The notes beneath the pieces are model-generated. The model ran no database searches. It was not told the origin of the DNA and saw nothing but the letters and a program-made list of their open reading frames with translations. Made by a program: the position numbers and the translations under genes. Positions 63,274 to 64,000 of a DNA stretch of 64,000 bases are shown here, piece after piece. The DNA comes from Adineta steineri (taxonomy: Eukaryota > Rotifera > Eurotatoria > Adinetida > Adinetidae): positions 223,803 to 287,802 of the forward strand of contig CAJNOI010000094.1 in NCBI GenBank assembly GCA_905250115.1, read 5' to 3'. Every line of letters begins with the position of its first letter. The first letter of the stretch is position 1.

Positions 63274-63923
63274 ATGAATGGTAATATCATACTAAAACTA
63301 TTTATCAATTTAGCTATCAGCTCAATCGTAATCGGTCATTTTGTTCAAGAAAACAATGTTGATGATTCGTTTATTTCTGTAGTTAAATTTGATACTGATG
63401 TAATATATTATTCTTATCATATTCATGTTTATTTTCTACAAAAAAATACTCTACAACGAAATGAAGCACTATTATTACGAAAACGATTTCTTTCGGAATT
63501 TAATGTTACTATTTGTCCTAATCATTGTGATACTTGGTGTCCTCAAATTTGCCACTGGGATTTCAATAGATCGCCTACTGGGTAGGATACTATTTATATC
63601 ATCATAATTATATTTAATAGATAATTTAGACCACATCCTATTGGTTCATGGGGTGTTTACATACCACTTGAACAATTTATTCGAACTGTTTCATTTATTT
63701 CAATGTATCATGGTAATTTATCTGTTCTAATACATCCAAATTCTGGTCACCCGAAAATTGACCATCTTCTCAATGCATTTTGGATCAAATCTATCGTATC
63801 ACTTAGAAGTAATTTATTGTTTTCAATTTCATATAACAAATAAATTTTTTTTCTATTCAAATAGAAAACCAATTGAGTGACAATGCACCACCTCCATCAT
63901 CATCCTATCGAATTTTGAATTAA
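63274..63923 (+). CDS. Secreted DOPA 4,5-dioxygenase-like protein
   Basis: Three exons (63274-63581, 63630 to about 63810, about 63865-63923), about 180 residues. Signal peptide MNGNIILKLFINLAISSIVI. The domain matches the DOPA 4,5-dioxygenase family (extradiol cleavage of L-DOPA in plants, fungi and bacteria): YYSYHIHVYF, RNEALLLRKRFLSEFNV, TGPHPIGSWGVYIPLEQF, NLSVLIHPNSGHPKIDHLLN and AFW. The conserved His residues in HIHVYF, GPHPIG, LIHPNSG and IDHLL are present, so metal binding is plausible. A Cys-rich insert (CPNHCDTWCPQICHWD) follows the first block and suits an extracellular protein. The Gly of GPHP is split by the first intron, confirming the join. It ends SSSSYRILN. The gene has ordinary short introns. 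Confidence 0.78.
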
Positions 63924-64000
63924 ATATATTTTCATGTTCTTTTTTTTCTGTCTTCTTATTTGTATTGAAATAAAACAGAAACCTTCTTACAAATAATTGA

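Overview
The window is eukaryotic nuclear DNA: AT-rich, with compact spliced genes on both strands, GT-AG introns mostly 45-60 bp long, and animal gene families (Wnt, G-protein beta, muscle myosin heavy chain, Shisa, COMMD, ANKIB1). A small-genome invertebrate fits. Several features point to a bdelloid rotifer such as a low-GC Rotaria-like species: two members of a B-box/coiled-coil/propeller family, a rhodopsin-like GPCR without a DRY box, secreted WxxW-domain proteins, and splice-acceptor-like sites just before start codons. This placement is an inference. Two runs of N (26977-26986 and 41690-41789) are assembly gaps that cut genes.

Layout. 1.5-3.8 kb: a SENP6/7-type SUMO protease (+). 5.0-6.2 kb: a Shisa-like membrane protein (+). 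6.5-10.4 kb: two tandem proline dehydrogenase genes (-). 11.3-13.3 kb: a proline-rich protein of unknown role (+). 13.3-18.8 kb: a long non-coding stretch with GC-richer parts, leading into the G-protein beta subunit gene (18.8-20.3 kb, +). 21.6-23.4 kb: a low-complexity protein with a PAM2-like motif (+). 24.6-25.2 kb: eIF5A (+). 25.8-27.1 kb: PPIL6 (-) and the 5' end of kynurenine formamidase (-), separated by a gap. 27.5-33.5 kb: two B-box family genes in opposite orientations flank a DUSP15/22-like phosphatase and an RPUSD3-like pseudouridine-synthase relative. 34.8-41.7 kb: myosin heavy chain (-), missing its 5' end at the second gap. 41.8-42.0 kb: the 3' end of an unknown + strand gene. 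42.2-43.6 kb: Wnt5 (-). 46.6-54.4 kb: ANKIB1 (-). Its roughly 3 kb first intron carries three genes on the opposite strand: a WxxW-trypsin fusion, a solo WxxW protein and a small membrane protein. 54.6-55.5 kb: COMMD2 (+). 56.1-57.3 kb: a GPCR (+). 57.4-58.9 kb: a membrane-anchored alpha/beta hydrolase (-). 60.4-62.0 kb: a B-type cyclin (-). 62.6-62.9 kb: a small protein with an MGC lipidation signal (+). 63.3-63.9 kb: a secreted DOPA 4,5-dioxygenase-like protein (+).

The genes are mostly unrelated housekeeping, signalling and muscle genes rather than one pathway. The most unusual local structure is the nest inside ANKIB1 intron 1, where a secreted protease and a secreted copy of its accessory domain lie side by side. 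No transposon, virus-like element, CRISPR array, tRNA or rRNA gene was recognised.
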